Source: Chryseosolibacter sp964551035 (GTDB lineage Bacteria > Bacteroidota > Bacteroidia > Cytophagales > Cyclobacteriaceae). Taken from it: 64,000 nucleotides of DNA. The position numbers were made by a program, and so were the translations under genes. Location: contig CAZKBK010000022.1 of NCBI GenBank assembly GCA_964551035.1, positions 16,030-80,029 on the forward strand. The letters run 5' to 3'. This document shows positions 26,197 to 34,924 of this stretch, piece after piece. Below the pieces are notes generated by a model. The model did not search any database, was not told the origin of the DNA, and saw nothing but the letters and a program-made list of their open reading frames with translations. Every line of letters starts with the position of its first letter. The first letter of the stretch is position 1.

Positions 26197-26538
26197 TTAC
26201 AATGATTCCGGATGGGCTTTCCGATCGGGAACGATCATGGGTGAGATACGGGAATCGCAGAATAAAGTTGGGTAATTTACTTTGAGAATGCAAGGAGGCA
26301 ACAATGTTTTTGTTTCCCGCTGATCGAATCGCTAAAAGTAAGTGTCGCACAAATCTTACTCCACAACGCAACCAGCAACTACTGGCCGCCTAACCGCTTA
26401 TGTTCCACCCGGACCCTTTCCTACGCCCGTCCGTCGGCTGAATCATATTTCCCGACTTACCCAAGCAGCGCCACAGTCTGTACAGGTATGCTTTTTTCCC
26501 TATCGGCTGTGTAACAGGTACGCGTAGCCGGTTGGAAT
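26197..26538. other. Intergenic region before the esterase
   Basis: No gene, repeat or clear promoter is seen in these 342 bases, apart from a short frame (26183-26371, minus) with no protein-like features. Confidence 0.4.
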
Positions 26539-29409
26539 ATGAGAAAATGGATTTTTTGTGCGGTGTTGGGATGGTTCTTTCATCATGCGCATGCCCAGGT
26601 AGACACCACTTACATCTATAGCAACAATAAACCCTACGGGTCGCTCGACATCCGCATTGCAAAGTCGCCGGCAAACTATTACTACCTGCAGGAGGACAAA
26701 ACCTTCAGCTTCCGGGAGAGCGCGCCGGGGGTGAAAACGCAAACCTACCTCGACATGACCGGCTGGGATTCCTCGCCCTACGGCCAGGGCAATCTCCGGG
26801 AGAAAGGGGCAAGCACCGACGCCTTCGTGATGAACTATCGCTTTCTCGTGCCCGAGGGCTACAACCCGGACTACGCGCCCGGATATCCCCTCATCATCAT
26901 GTTTCACGGACTGGGAGAGCGCGGCAACTGCTGGGACGATTTCTGCTACCACGCGGACCAGGCCTACGACCCGCTCACCAACAACCCGCCGGCGCCGACG
27001 GCGAGCGACCACCAGTTGCTCAACAATGACCACCAGCTTTCCAACGGCGGCGCGGTACACCTCGGCGCCCGCAACCTCGCCGGCACCAAACTACCCGACG
27101 ACGAAAGCCTGCACGAGCGCGCCTTTCCCGGGTTCGTCCTGGTCCCGCAGAACCTCAACGGCTGGGACATCAAATCCGTCCAGGATGCGTTGAGACTATT
27201 GCGGCTCTTCATCAAACGATACAACATCGACCAGGACCGGGTGTACATACACGGCCTCTCCAACGGCGGTCAGGGTGTCTATGAAACCATTAAGCGCGCG
27301 CCCTGGATGTTTGCCGCCGCCATCACCATGTCGGCCATCAGCGATGCCAACATCATACAGCAGAACATGACGGGCGCCATCGCGCACATTCCCCTGTGGG
27401 CGTTCCAGGGCGGACAGGATACAAATCCCTACCCGCAGAAGACTGAATATTATATCCGCCAGTTTCGCGACGCGGGGATGGTGGTGCGCTACACGAAGTA
27501 CGACGAGCTGGGTCATGGCACCTGGAACACGGCCTACAACGAGCCCGAGTTCTTTTCCTGGCTGCTGGGCCGCAACCGCGCCCAGATCCACGCCTACGCG
27601 GGCAACCCCGTTCTGTGCGGTAGCGAGGGCGTTGAACTCTCCATGCCGGTAGGATTTTACGCCTATGAATGGCAGCGCGATGGCGCCCCCATCGCCGGCG
27701 CAAACGAAGCGAACTATTCCGCTACCCAGCCTGGCAAATACCGCGGCCGGTTTTCCCGCGTTCCCAATCCCAATTCAGCCGACTGGAACCAATGGTCGAA
27801 AGCGATCGAAGTGAAGCAGGGGGAGGGACTGCCCGCCGCGGAGATCCGCCAGATCGGCACCGTGGTGCTCAAAGACCTCAACGGCAACGGCAACGCCCAC
27901 CTCCGGGCTACGGGCGACTACAGCCAATATTACTGGTACAAAGACGGCAAACTCATCGACTTCCCCGGCATGCAGGACGACACGATCCGGAGCCCCGTCC
28001 TCGCGCCGGCCATGGGCAACGGTGCCTACACGCTGGTGACCTCCAACTACGGCAGCTGCAAGAGCCCGCCATCGCCCCCCTTGCACGTGTTCTTCAACAA
28101 CTCGGCGCCCGTCGACATCACCGCGCCCGCGAACCTCGCCGCGGAAGCGAAGGGACCGAGCGCTACGCTGACGTGGACAGACCAGTCTCAGGATGAGGGC
28201 GGATTTGAACTCTGGCGCCGGCGCAAGATGCCAGAGGGTTCATTCACCCCCTGGGAGATGGCCGTGCTCACCGCGCCGAATGCCACACACTACGACGACG
28301 TGGCACTGCTGCCCACCACGCAGTACGAATACCGCATACGGGCGGTGAGTTCGACCGCGCGGTCGGACTATTTTCCGGAGACTTCCGCGGTATCCGTGCA
28401 GACGGAAACCGACGATGAGGCGCCCACCGCGCCGGAATACTTCCACGTGCGCAGGACCGGCGTGCAGCGCGCGCACCTCACCTGGTCAGCCGCTGCCGAC
28501 AACGCGCTGTTGCGCGATTACGTCATCGCGTATAACGGCCAGTCCGTGCCCACGCACGCCACCGACACCGCCATCGTGCTGACGGACCTCCCGCTCAACG
28601 AAGTGTTGTCGATCACAGTGAAAGCACGCGACGCCGCCGGCAACCTGAGCGAGCCTTCGCCCGCGGTCACGCTCAACATGCACCTCGCGGGATTGTTCTA
28701 CCAGCACAGCACCGGCTTCGTGCAGACCCTCGACTCCGTGAACTGGGACCTCCCCGAATTCACCGGCATGGTGCTGCGCTTCACCCTCGATCCGAAGACG
28801 CAGGAAGACTATTTCAACTTCCGCTTCGACGGGTTCCTCTACATCACGCAGGGCGGATCCTACCAGTTCCGGCTCATCTCCGACGATGGCAGCAGGATGT
28901 ATTTCGACGGACAGCGCATCATCAACCACGACGGCATGCATGAACTGAGCGCCGCGCAGAGCGCCAACCGCCAGCTCGCGACGGGAGCGCACAGGATCAC
29001 CGTTGACTTCTTCGACTACATCGAGACCGACAGCCTGGGCGTGCAGTACCGCGGCCCCGACACCGGCAACGCATGGACGACGATCACCACCGACGTCCTC
29101 AAAAGCGCGGAGGACGTGATCACGTCCGTGGCGGACCCCGTGGGCGGGGACGTTGTGTTGTCCGTGTTTCCCAACCCATCGCGGCGCGGAAACATCAACG
29201 TGAAAGTGGAGACCGCCATGCCGGCGCCGGTACTTATCCAGATGCTCGATCCCGCCGGCCGGAGCATACTTGCCGAAACCTTCGAGCCCTCAGCCCTCGA
29301 GGCGGGCATCACATTGTCCCCGCCGAATTCCCTGGCGGAGGGAATCTACCTGATCACCGCCACGCAGGAGGGGAGGGTGAAGCGGGCTCGCCTTGTGATC
29401 GGGCAATGA
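26539..29409 (+). CDS. Secreted esterase-like protein with FN3, PA14 and type A T9SS domain
   Basis: A 956-residue exported protein. A signal peptide (1-19, HAHA/Q) is followed by an alpha/beta-hydrolase domain (about 85-355) of the polyhydroxybutyrate-depolymerase/feruloyl-esterase type: nucleophile Ser241 in GLSNGG, Asp294 in GGQDTNP and His326 in LGHGTW. After an Ig-like stretch come two fibronectin III repeats (about 530-715), then a PA14-type domain (about 718-850; SDDGSRMYFDG), and a C-terminal type A sorting domain (VFPNPS ... EGIYLITA). It would be released or surface-attached by the type IX system and act on an ester in polymer or carbohydrate. The substrate is not predictable. Confidence 0.88.
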   Translation: MRKWIFCAVLGWFFHHAHAQVDTTYIYSNNKPYGSLDIRIAKSPANYYYLQEDKTFSFRESAPGVKTQTYLDMTGWDSSPYGQGNLREKGASTDAFVMNYRFLVPEGYNPDYAPGYPLIIMFHGLGERGNCWDDFCYHADQAYDPLTNNPPAPTASDHQLLNNDHQLSNGGAVHLGARNLAGTKLPDDESLHERAFPGFVLVPQNLNGWDIKSVQDALRLLRLFIKRYNIDQDRVYIHGLSNGGQGVYETIKRAPWMFAAAITMSAISDANIIQQNMTGAIAHIPLWAFQGGQDTNPYPQKTEYYIRQFRDAGMVVRYTKYDELGHGTWNTAYNEPEFFSWLLGRNRAQIHAYAGNPVLCGSEGVELSMPVGFYAYEWQRDGAPIAGANEANYSATQPGKYRGRFSRVPNPNSADWNQWSKAIEVKQGEGLPAAEIRQIGTVVLKDLNGNGNAHLRATGDYSQYYWYKDGKLIDFPGMQDDTIRSPVLAPAMGNGAYTLVTSNYGSCKSPPSPPLHVFFNNSAPVDITAPANLAAEAKGPSATLTWTDQSQDEGGFELWRRRKMPEGSFTPWEMAVLTAPNATHYDDVALLPTTQYEYRIRAVSSTARSDYFPETSAVSVQTETDDEAPTAPEYFHVRRTGVQRAHLTWSAAADNALLRDYVIAYNGQSVPTHATDTAIVLTDLPLNEVLSITVKARDAAGNLSEPSPAVTLNMHLAGLFYQHSTGFVQTLDSVNWDLPEFTGMVLRFTLDPKTQEDYFNFRFDGFLYITQGGSYQFRLISDDGSRMYFDGQRIINHDGMHELSAAQSANRQLATGAHRITVDFFDYIETDSLGVQYRGPDTGNAWTTITTDVLKSAEDVITSVADPVGGDVVLSVFPNPSRRGNINVKVETAMPAPVLIQMLDPAGRSILAETFEPSALEAGITLSPPNSLAEGIYLITATQEGRVKRARLVIGQ

Positions 29410-29702
29410 GCGCCCTCATTGCTTCTCAACTCATCACTCGCTACTCAACTTCCGGCTTCGGACATCGTGAACCCAACTTTGGGCGGCCCCTCGTTCTTCG
29501 GGCCAGGCTTTTCACTGCAAGTCCTCGCCCTCGGGCGCATGCCCCTGCACATTCCCCGGACAGCAATGACTCCGAACTTCAAACTTCAAACTAACAACCC
29601 TCCGTGTCTTCGCGCCTTCGTGGCTACCCTCGCCCCGACCTTTCCACAACGTCGTCGTTTCCCAAAAAACGCTATCTTTATCTTCAATGGAAAAAATCCG
29701 CT
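29410..29702. other. Intergenic region after the esterase
   Basis: No gene is seen. A CTCATCACTCG... CAACTTC segment near 29431-29453 resembles the start of the repeats at 30969-31463. A TATCTTTA at 29673-29680 could be a -7 box for the next gene. Confidence 0.4.
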
Positions 29703-30359
29703 ATGAAGTTTCTTGCCCTGTTGCTCCTGATCCCGGCGTGCTCCGTTGCGCAGACCTTCAACGAAGAAGTGGGACCCAGGCTCTGTGAATGTTTTCACGG
29801 CATCGACCGCAGTCAACTGCACCGCGATGTGATGAGCAACATGGCCCAGGCATGCGTGTTTCCGCTCCTCACCGAGTTCGAAGACGAGTTGATCGCGGCG
29901 GTCGCTGATACCGTGCAGGGCGAAATCACCGATGCCACCAGCCAGCGTATCGCCGAAGCCCTGGGCCTGCAGATGCTCCGCGCGCTCGTGCGCGAGTGCG
30001 ATGCCTTCTTCCACTACGCCGACACCGCCCGCGCGGAGCGCATGGTGGAAGATACCGAACCCGCGGATATCGACTCGCTGACCAACGCCATCGCAGCGGC
30101 CCCCACCCCTGAGAAGTTCTTTGCCCGCGCGCGCGAACACTTCCGAAACGGCGACCACGCCCAGGCTACGGCCGACCTCGACCGCGCCATCGCCGCCGAC
30201 ACCGATGACGCCGACGCCTACCTGATGCGCGGATACATCGCCGAACAGGGCGGCAACTACGACCAGGCCCTGCGCGACTACAAAACGGCGACGGCAATTC
30301 ATTCCAAGGGAGCCAGGAGCTTTCTCTTCCTGCTGATCTGCGAACGGAAGATGGAGTAA
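29703..30359 (+). CDS. Exported protein with C-terminal TPR-like repeat
   Basis: A 218-residue protein with a signal peptide (MKFLALLLLIPACSVAQ). A helical region with conserved-looking Cys (CECFHG, CVFPL, ECDAFF) occupies about residues 25-110. A TPR-like pair follows at the C-terminus (FARAREHFRNGDHAQATADLDRAI, then AYLMRGYIAEQGGNYDQALRDY). The ATG at 29703 is chosen because it creates the signal peptide; a longer frame upstream does not. Periplasmic location is inferred. No specific family is assigned. Confidence 0.8.
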   Translation: MKFLALLLLIPACSVAQTFNEEVGPRLCECFHGIDRSQLHRDVMSNMAQACVFPLLTEFEDELIAAVADTVQGEITDATSQRIAEALGLQMLRALVRECDAFFHYADTARAERMVEDTEPADIDSLTNAIAAAPTPEKFFARAREHFRNGDHAQATADLDRAIAADTDDADAYLMRGYIAEQGGNYDQALRDYKTATAIHSKGARSFLFLLICERKME

Positions 30360-30539
30360 GGGAATCGCTGCGCTTTGTGCGAAGGAAGCGGAGGCCGCGG
30401 AGTTTTACCGCAAAGGTTTCTTATGTGTAACCTCATCACATTGAGATCAAAATATGCTTTGCGAACCTCGGCGTCCTTAGCGACATTGCGGTAAAGCCTT
30501 GCGTCCCTTTGACCCCCGAAACCCAAACCCGCCACCGCA

Positions 30540-30950
30540 ATGAAAACCGCCATCATCCGATTCGTCGCCGTGCTGTTTCTCGCCATGAGCATATACACCC
30601 CGTTGCCCGGATTGATCCTCGCCGCCGATGGCAACGGCGTCGCGATCTTTATGGCACTCGTTCCGGTATTTTACAAGACTTGTGTCGCGTTGTATTTCCT
30701 CGTTCAGGGGATACGCGAACTGCAGGGCAGGATCTTTAATGCACCGTGGCTGCGCGTGGTGGCGGTGCTGTTCGAGCTGATGACCATCGCCGGCATTGTC
30801 ATGACCATGAACACCATCCGGAACGCGCTGGATATCGCCGACGCGGCGCCGGCGCTTGCGTTTTACCTGGTATACCTGTTCCTGATGGCCTTCCTCCTTT
30901 GGAAAGACGTGTCCCTGCTCGCCAACCGAACCACCTACCCAAAAGGGTGA
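30540..30950 (+). CDS. Small integral membrane protein, four predicted helices
   Basis: A 136-residue hydrophobic protein with helices at about 6-26, 36-58, 71-92 and 102-122 and a short basic tail. No family or catalytic residues are recognised. It stands alone between the TPR-like exported protein (180 bases upstream) and the repeat region downstream. The ORF has clean membrane-protein composition, which supports it being real. Confidence 0.65.
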   Translation: MKTAIIRFVAVLFLAMSIYTPLPGLILAADGNGVAIFMALVPVFYKTCVALYFLVQGIRELQGRIFNAPWLRVVAVLFELMTIAGIVMTMNTIRNALDIADAAPALAFYLVYLFLMAFLLWKDVSLLANRTTYPKG

Positions 30951-30968
30951 AAAAAACCCCAAACCCGA

Positions 30969-31463
30969 ACCACAACGACGCCCAGGCTCATCACTCGTCA
31001 TTCTCCGCTCATCGCTCTAAATTCAACTTCAGGATTCTCGATTCCGGATTCTGAAGCCGGAAGGACGAAGCGGGAAGTTGAGTTGAGAATTATGAGAGAC
31101 GAGTGACGCGTTAGAACATTGGCCCCTGGGAACCCGACCACAACGGCGCCCAGGCTCATCACTCGTCATTCTCCGCTCATCACTCTAAATTCAACTTCAG
31201 GATTCTCGATTCCGGATTCTGAAGCCGGAAGGGCGAGGGAAGTTGAGTTGAGAATTATGAGTGTAGAATGACGCGTTATGAACGTTGGCCCCTGGGAACC
31301 CGACCACAACGGCGCCCGGGCTCATCACTCGTCATTCTCCGCTCATCACTCTAAATTCAACTTCAGGATTTTCGATTCCGGATTCTGAAGCCGGGAGGGC
31401 GAAGCGGGAAGTTGAGTTGAGAATTATGAGAGACGAGTGACGCGTTATGAACATTGGCCCCTC
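30969..31463. repeat. Three tandem copies of a ~167-bp intergenic element
   Basis: Copies begin at about 30969, 31137 and 31303 (periods 168 and 166) with ACCACAACG(A/G)CGCCC. Each contains an imperfect inverted repeat: an arm ending ATTCAACTTC and a later arm GAAGTTGAGTTGAG, so each copy could fold into a long hairpin. Copies differ by a few substitutions and short deletions. Confidence 0.85.
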
Positions 31464-31542
31464 CAAACTCTGAAACTCCAAACTCTGAACTCTGAAACTC
31501 CAAACTCCAAACTCCAAACTCCAAACTCCAAACTCTGAACTA
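31461..31542. repeat. Microsatellite-like CTCCAAACTC / CTCTGAAACTC repeat
   Basis: About eleven units of a 7-9 base motif (AACTCCA and AACTCTG) follow the last 167-bp copy directly. Confidence 0.85.
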
Positions 31543-31574
31543 AAACCTCCGAACGCCGCGTCTCCTTGCAGCGC

Positions 31575-31608
31575 AAAAAAAATAACCCCGACCTTCCGGC
31601 CGGGGTTT
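31575..31608. terminator. Hairpin resembling an intrinsic terminator
   Basis: CCCCGACC/GGCCGGGG with a TTCC loop and one mismatch. A run of A lies on its left (T-run on the minus strand) and TTT on its right. No minus-strand gene is near, so direction is uncertain. Confidence 0.5.
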
Positions 31609-31791
31609 GAGAGAGGGTCTCTCGTGATGGGCTCTCAATGCATGTCTAAAGATAACCGCCAGGCGGTGAGTTGATACTTTCGCCTGCAAAATATTAGGAA
31701 AATAGATACGTTGGTTGTCAGGTTTTCCTGATAAAATGATCCGATAGCCCTGAAGTTATGTGATTCTCCCGCTATTCTTCATATCTTCATC

Positions 31792-32433
31792 GTGATGATA
31801 GCGGATAAACTCAACATACTTGTCGTCGATGATGAAGTGCTGCTGCGGCAGGGATTGAGGACGATGCTGGAGAAGGAACCATTTGTGGGCATGGTCTACG
31901 AAGCCGCCACCGAAGACGAGTTCAGTGACCGCTTGTCGCGGTATGCCATCCATTTCATCCTGCTCGACATCCGGCTGAAGACCACGACGGGCTTCGAGCT
32001 GCTCAAGAAACTCCATAGCCTGGAGCGACACCCGTACGTCATCGGCCTTACCGGCCTCGACGGCACGGAAGCCATCATCCACTTGCTGAAGGCGGGCGTT
32101 CAGGGCGTGGTCTACAAACTCGACGGCTACGGCGAGGTTATCAGCGCCATTCGCAACATCCTTCAGCGCGGAACCTACTTTCCCGAGAGCATCATGAAGA
32201 TCATCCAGGCGAACGCGGGCAGGTGGGACGAAGTGCCCACGGTAACGCTGAACGAAACCGAAATGAACATGCTCACCGCCATCGCCCGCGGGGAGACCAC
32301 CAAAGAGATCGCCGTAGAATACAAGATGAGCCCCGCTACCGCTGAAACATACAGGATCAGGCTGCTGAGAAAGGTGGGTGTCCCAAACACCGCCGCACTG
32401 CTGGCCTATGCATTTCGCAACGGAATCCTGTAA
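31792..32433 (+). CDS. NarL/FixJ-type response regulator
   Basis: A 213-residue regulator: a receiver domain (about 7-125; DDE at the N-terminal acidic pocket, phospho-acceptor Asp59 in LLDIRL, Thr in GLTG) and a C-terminal LuxR-type helix-turn-helix (about 150-210; ETEMNMLTAIARGETTKEIA, then SPATAETYRIRLLRKVG). It converges with the soluble kinase gene at 32441-33106, 7 bases away. The pairing suggests they are partners although they are not in one transcript. It lies at the left edge of the TPR sensor array. Confidence 0.92.
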   Translation: MMIADKLNILVVDDEVLLRQGLRTMLEKEPFVGMVYEAATEDEFSDRLSRYAIHFILLDIRLKTTTGFELLKKLHSLERHPYVIGLTGLDGTEAIIHLLKAGVQGVVYKLDGYGEVISAIRNILQRGTYFPESIMKIIQANAGRWDEVPTVTLNETEMNMLTAIARGETTKEIAVEYKMSPATAETYRIRLLRKVGVPNTAALLAYAFRNGIL

Positions 32434-32440
32434 CCCGCTG

Positions 32441-33106
32441 TCACGCCCCTAGCTGCAGGCGGGCAAGTAAACCTTTTTGCCCCTGACGGTACTCGATATC
32501 ACCATGGAGGGCAAGGGTGCGCATTTTCAACGTGTTGTTTTTCTTTTTGAGTTTTGAGATGAATTCTTCGATCCTGGAAAAACCGCTTCCATCGTCTTCG
32601 ACTTCGACGACGAGGCTTTTCTTTTTCCATGCCAGCCGCACCCACACATGCCACGCGGAGGAATGGCGGAAGGCGTTCTGGATGAGTTCCTGTATGATGC
32701 GGAGAATGTACAGCTCACGGTGCGGATCGATCGGCCGTGGATCACCAGTGCTTTCAAAATGGATGTGGCCCGTGCCGGGCATTTCCATGTTCTGGCATAG
32801 CATCTCCGCGGTATTGACGAGCGTGTCGCCCTCCATGCGTACGGGCAATAGCCTGCGCGATATGCTCTTCACCGTGCGGATCACCTGTTCGAAATCCGTG
32901 CGCATCTTGATGGCGAGCGTTTCGATCTCCGCGGGGTCGGATGCGGCGCGTTCGATGCGGTCGATGTAAAGACGGAAGACCGAGAGCTTCTGAATGAGGT
33001 CGTCGTGGATTTCGGCGCCCATTTCCGAAACGATCTGGTCGCATGCCTCCGCAGCTTTGCGGGCGACATCGAAATCCATTTTGGTGGATGAGGCGTAGAA
33101 CGGCAT
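32441..33106 (-). CDS. Soluble histidine kinase of the NarX/DesK type, no sensor domain
   Basis: A 221-residue kinase with a HisKA_3 dimerisation helix carrying His34 in EIHDDLIQKLS and a HATPase domain with IIQELIQNAFRHS (N box) and DDGSGF (G box). There is no signal peptide, membrane segment or input domain; the phospho-acceptor helix begins about 30 residues from the N-terminus. It must receive its signal from another protein. The likely output is the convergent NarL-type regulator. The divergently transcribed TPR sensor array starts 180 bases upstream. Confidence 0.9.
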   Translation of the reverse strand: MPFYASSTKMDFDVARKAAEACDQIVSEMGAEIHDDLIQKLSVFRLYIDRIERAASDPAEIETLAIKMRTDFEQVIRTVKSISRRLLPVRMEGDTLVNTAEMLCQNMEMPGTGHIHFESTGDPRPIDPHRELYILRIIQELIQNAFRHSSAWHVWVRLAWKKKSLVVEVEDDGSGFSRIEEFISKLKKKNNTLKMRTLALHGDIEYRQGQKGLLARLQLGA

Positions 33107-33286
33107 GGTAATCCGAAGTTAAAGTGTTAAATTAAATGACGGCAACCAGGTGTAAATGTATGAAAGTCGTTGTTGTCTTTCGACATGTCACCACCTACAA
33201 ATTGCGCTGCAACGGGCATCATGAAGTTGGCCGATGATCGACCGGATCGCAGCTAAATGTTCTTGATTTAGAAAAAGATACGCCCG

Positions 33287-34924
33287 ATGGTATTCATTCG
33301 TTCCCTTCGATTAACCTCCCTGATACGCATCGTGTTGGCGATGGCCCTGATTTTATCAGCCCGTCATTCCATGGCCCAGGATATGGATTCGCTTCAGGCA
33401 CTCTTGCAAGTGACAAAGGGGTCCAGACGAGTTGATGTGCTGACTGAGCTCAGCCGCGTAGTGTTACGGACCGATAACTTATTGGCGTCTACATACGCAG
33501 AGGAAGCTTACGCCCTCGCGACGACACTCAAAGACTCCGTTAGAATATGCGTAGCCGGACGCCGCCTGGGCATAGCCTTGCGCGGACTGGGTGACCTTGA
33601 ACGATCGGAACGAATTTTTGCTACCGCGCTGCATATTGCAAGGAAGAATCGCCTGCCACAAGTAGACGAAATCCTAAATAGCTTTGCCAGCCTTTATGCC
33701 GTTGCGGCACAGTACGATAATGCCCTCGGGCTCTTCCTTGAATCGCTTTCCCTTCGCGAGGCCTCGAAGGACACATCGAAGATTGCGATCGTGCTGAATA
33801 ATATTGGATTTGTGTACTACAAACTCATGGATTTTGACAAAGCGCTGACGAATTATAAGCGCAGCCTCGACTTGAAGGATCGAATCGGAGATGACTGGGA
33901 CCGGGATATTTTGCTGGTCAACATCGCGCTGGCTTATGTGTACAAGGATGAATTTGATAGTGCCGCGATATTTTTGAAACGGGGTCTGAATGAATGCGGT
34001 CAGGATTGTTCTCCATATTTACTTGTTCAAAGTGGATTCGCTGCGGGCTTTATTGCTTTCAAACAAGCCAAGTACAATGAAGCTATTCGATACCTTAATA
34101 AATCGGATTCGATTGCCAGACGTCATGGGAACCTGCGCCTTCGTGTGGATAATCTGACTCTTCTGGGAAAAGTATACGTGCACCAGGGAAAGGTGAAGCA
34201 CGCGGTTAAATGCCTTAGGGGTGCCGAAGCGATTGTAGAGTCGGTACCCAAGTACCATGGGGAGCGACTCAAGGTATATGCTGGGTTGAACGAAGCCTTT
34301 AACCTTTTGGGCAATATCGACCAGGTTTTGATGTATCAAAGGAAGTATATCTTGCTTCGAGACAGCGTCTACGACGCTAATCTTAGAAATAATTTGATGG
34401 AGGTTGAGGCGGAGCTTGCTGAACGGGAGAATTTGACCAGGATCGCCCTTCAAGAGCAAGCGCTGGACTTCAATGCAAATTTGTTGCGCAACCAACGGAT
34501 CGTTAACGTGCTGATTGCGGCGTTGGTGATTCTCATCGGTATTTTGGCCGTCGTCCTTGCCCTCCTCTTGCGGAGGAAGACGCGTATAAGTGACGTGTTG
34601 AATCAGCGGGTAGCTGAGCGAACCCGCCAACTTGTGGCGAGCCGCAATGCGGTGCTTAGTCAATGGCGGGAGCACGACTATGCGATGGAGCGGTCGTGTG
34701 GTGTACTAAGAAGTAAATTGATGACCGGCCTCGGGCTCTGTGCGCTTGGCCAGACCGAGTTGAAGGACCCCAGGACAGCTCGATACCTGTCTGAGCTTGA
34801 GCGTTCATTGACCGAAATGCTCAACGCCCTGGTGCAGCGGCAGTCGAATGATTTGATGATCATGGATGAAAAGGTAGGTGACGATGGCGGGGTTAAAGGG
34901 AAGTCGAAAAGAACTGCGTTATGA
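33287..34924 (+). CDS. TPR transmembrane sensor with degenerate kinase-like tail, alpha subtype (copy 1)
   Basis: A 545-residue protein: signal peptide (about 1-30), six or seven periplasmic TPR-like repeats (about 50-375), a juxtamembrane AERENLTRIALQEQ helix, one transmembrane helix (405-428), a coiled coil starting RVAERTRQLV, and a final helical pair LMTGLGLCALGQ ... RYLSELERSLTEMLNAL. That tail aligns with the HisKA helices of the intact kinase at 42513, but the catalytic His position is Gly472 and no ATPase domain follows. C237 and C241 form the CGxxC shared by all six array proteins. The stop overlaps the next ATG (ATGA). A signalling role without kinase activity is inferred. Confidence 0.85.
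   Translation: MVFIRSLRLTSLIRIVLAMALILSARHSMAQDMDSLQALLQVTKGSRRVDVLTELSRVVLRTDNLLASTYAEEAYALATTLKDSVRICVAGRRLGIALRGLGDLERSERIFATALHIARKNRLPQVDEILNSFASLYAVAAQYDNALGLFLESLSLREASKDTSKIAIVLNNIGFVYYKLMDFDKALTNYKRSLDLKDRIGDDWDRDILLVNIALAYVYKDEFDSAAIFLKRGLNECGQDCSPYLLVQSGFAAGFIAFKQAKYNEAIRYLNKSDSIARRHGNLRLRVDNLTLLGKVYVHQGKVKHAVKCLRGAEAIVESVPKYHGERLKVYAGLNEAFNLLGNIDQVLMYQRKYILLRDSVYDANLRNNLMEVEAELAERENLTRIALQEQALDFNANLLRNQRIVNVLIAALVILIGILAVVLALLLRRKTRISDVLNQRVAERTRQLVASRNAVLSQWREHDYAMERSCGVLRSKLMTGLGLCALGQTELKDPRTARYLSELERSLTEMLNALVQRQSNDLMIMDEKVGDDGGVKGKSKRTAL

Larger units (their letters stand above)
30951..31791. other. Long repeat-filled spacer
   Basis: Apart from the three-copy repeat, the AACTCCAA microsatellite and the hairpin listed separately, this 841-base spacer contains no gene. 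Frames inside the repeats are low-complexity. Confidence 0.6.

Noticed and set aside
30969..31463. CRISPR-like array from regular repeats
   Set aside because: Units are about 167 bp, contiguous and degenerate, with no short constant repeat and unique spacers and no cas genes.
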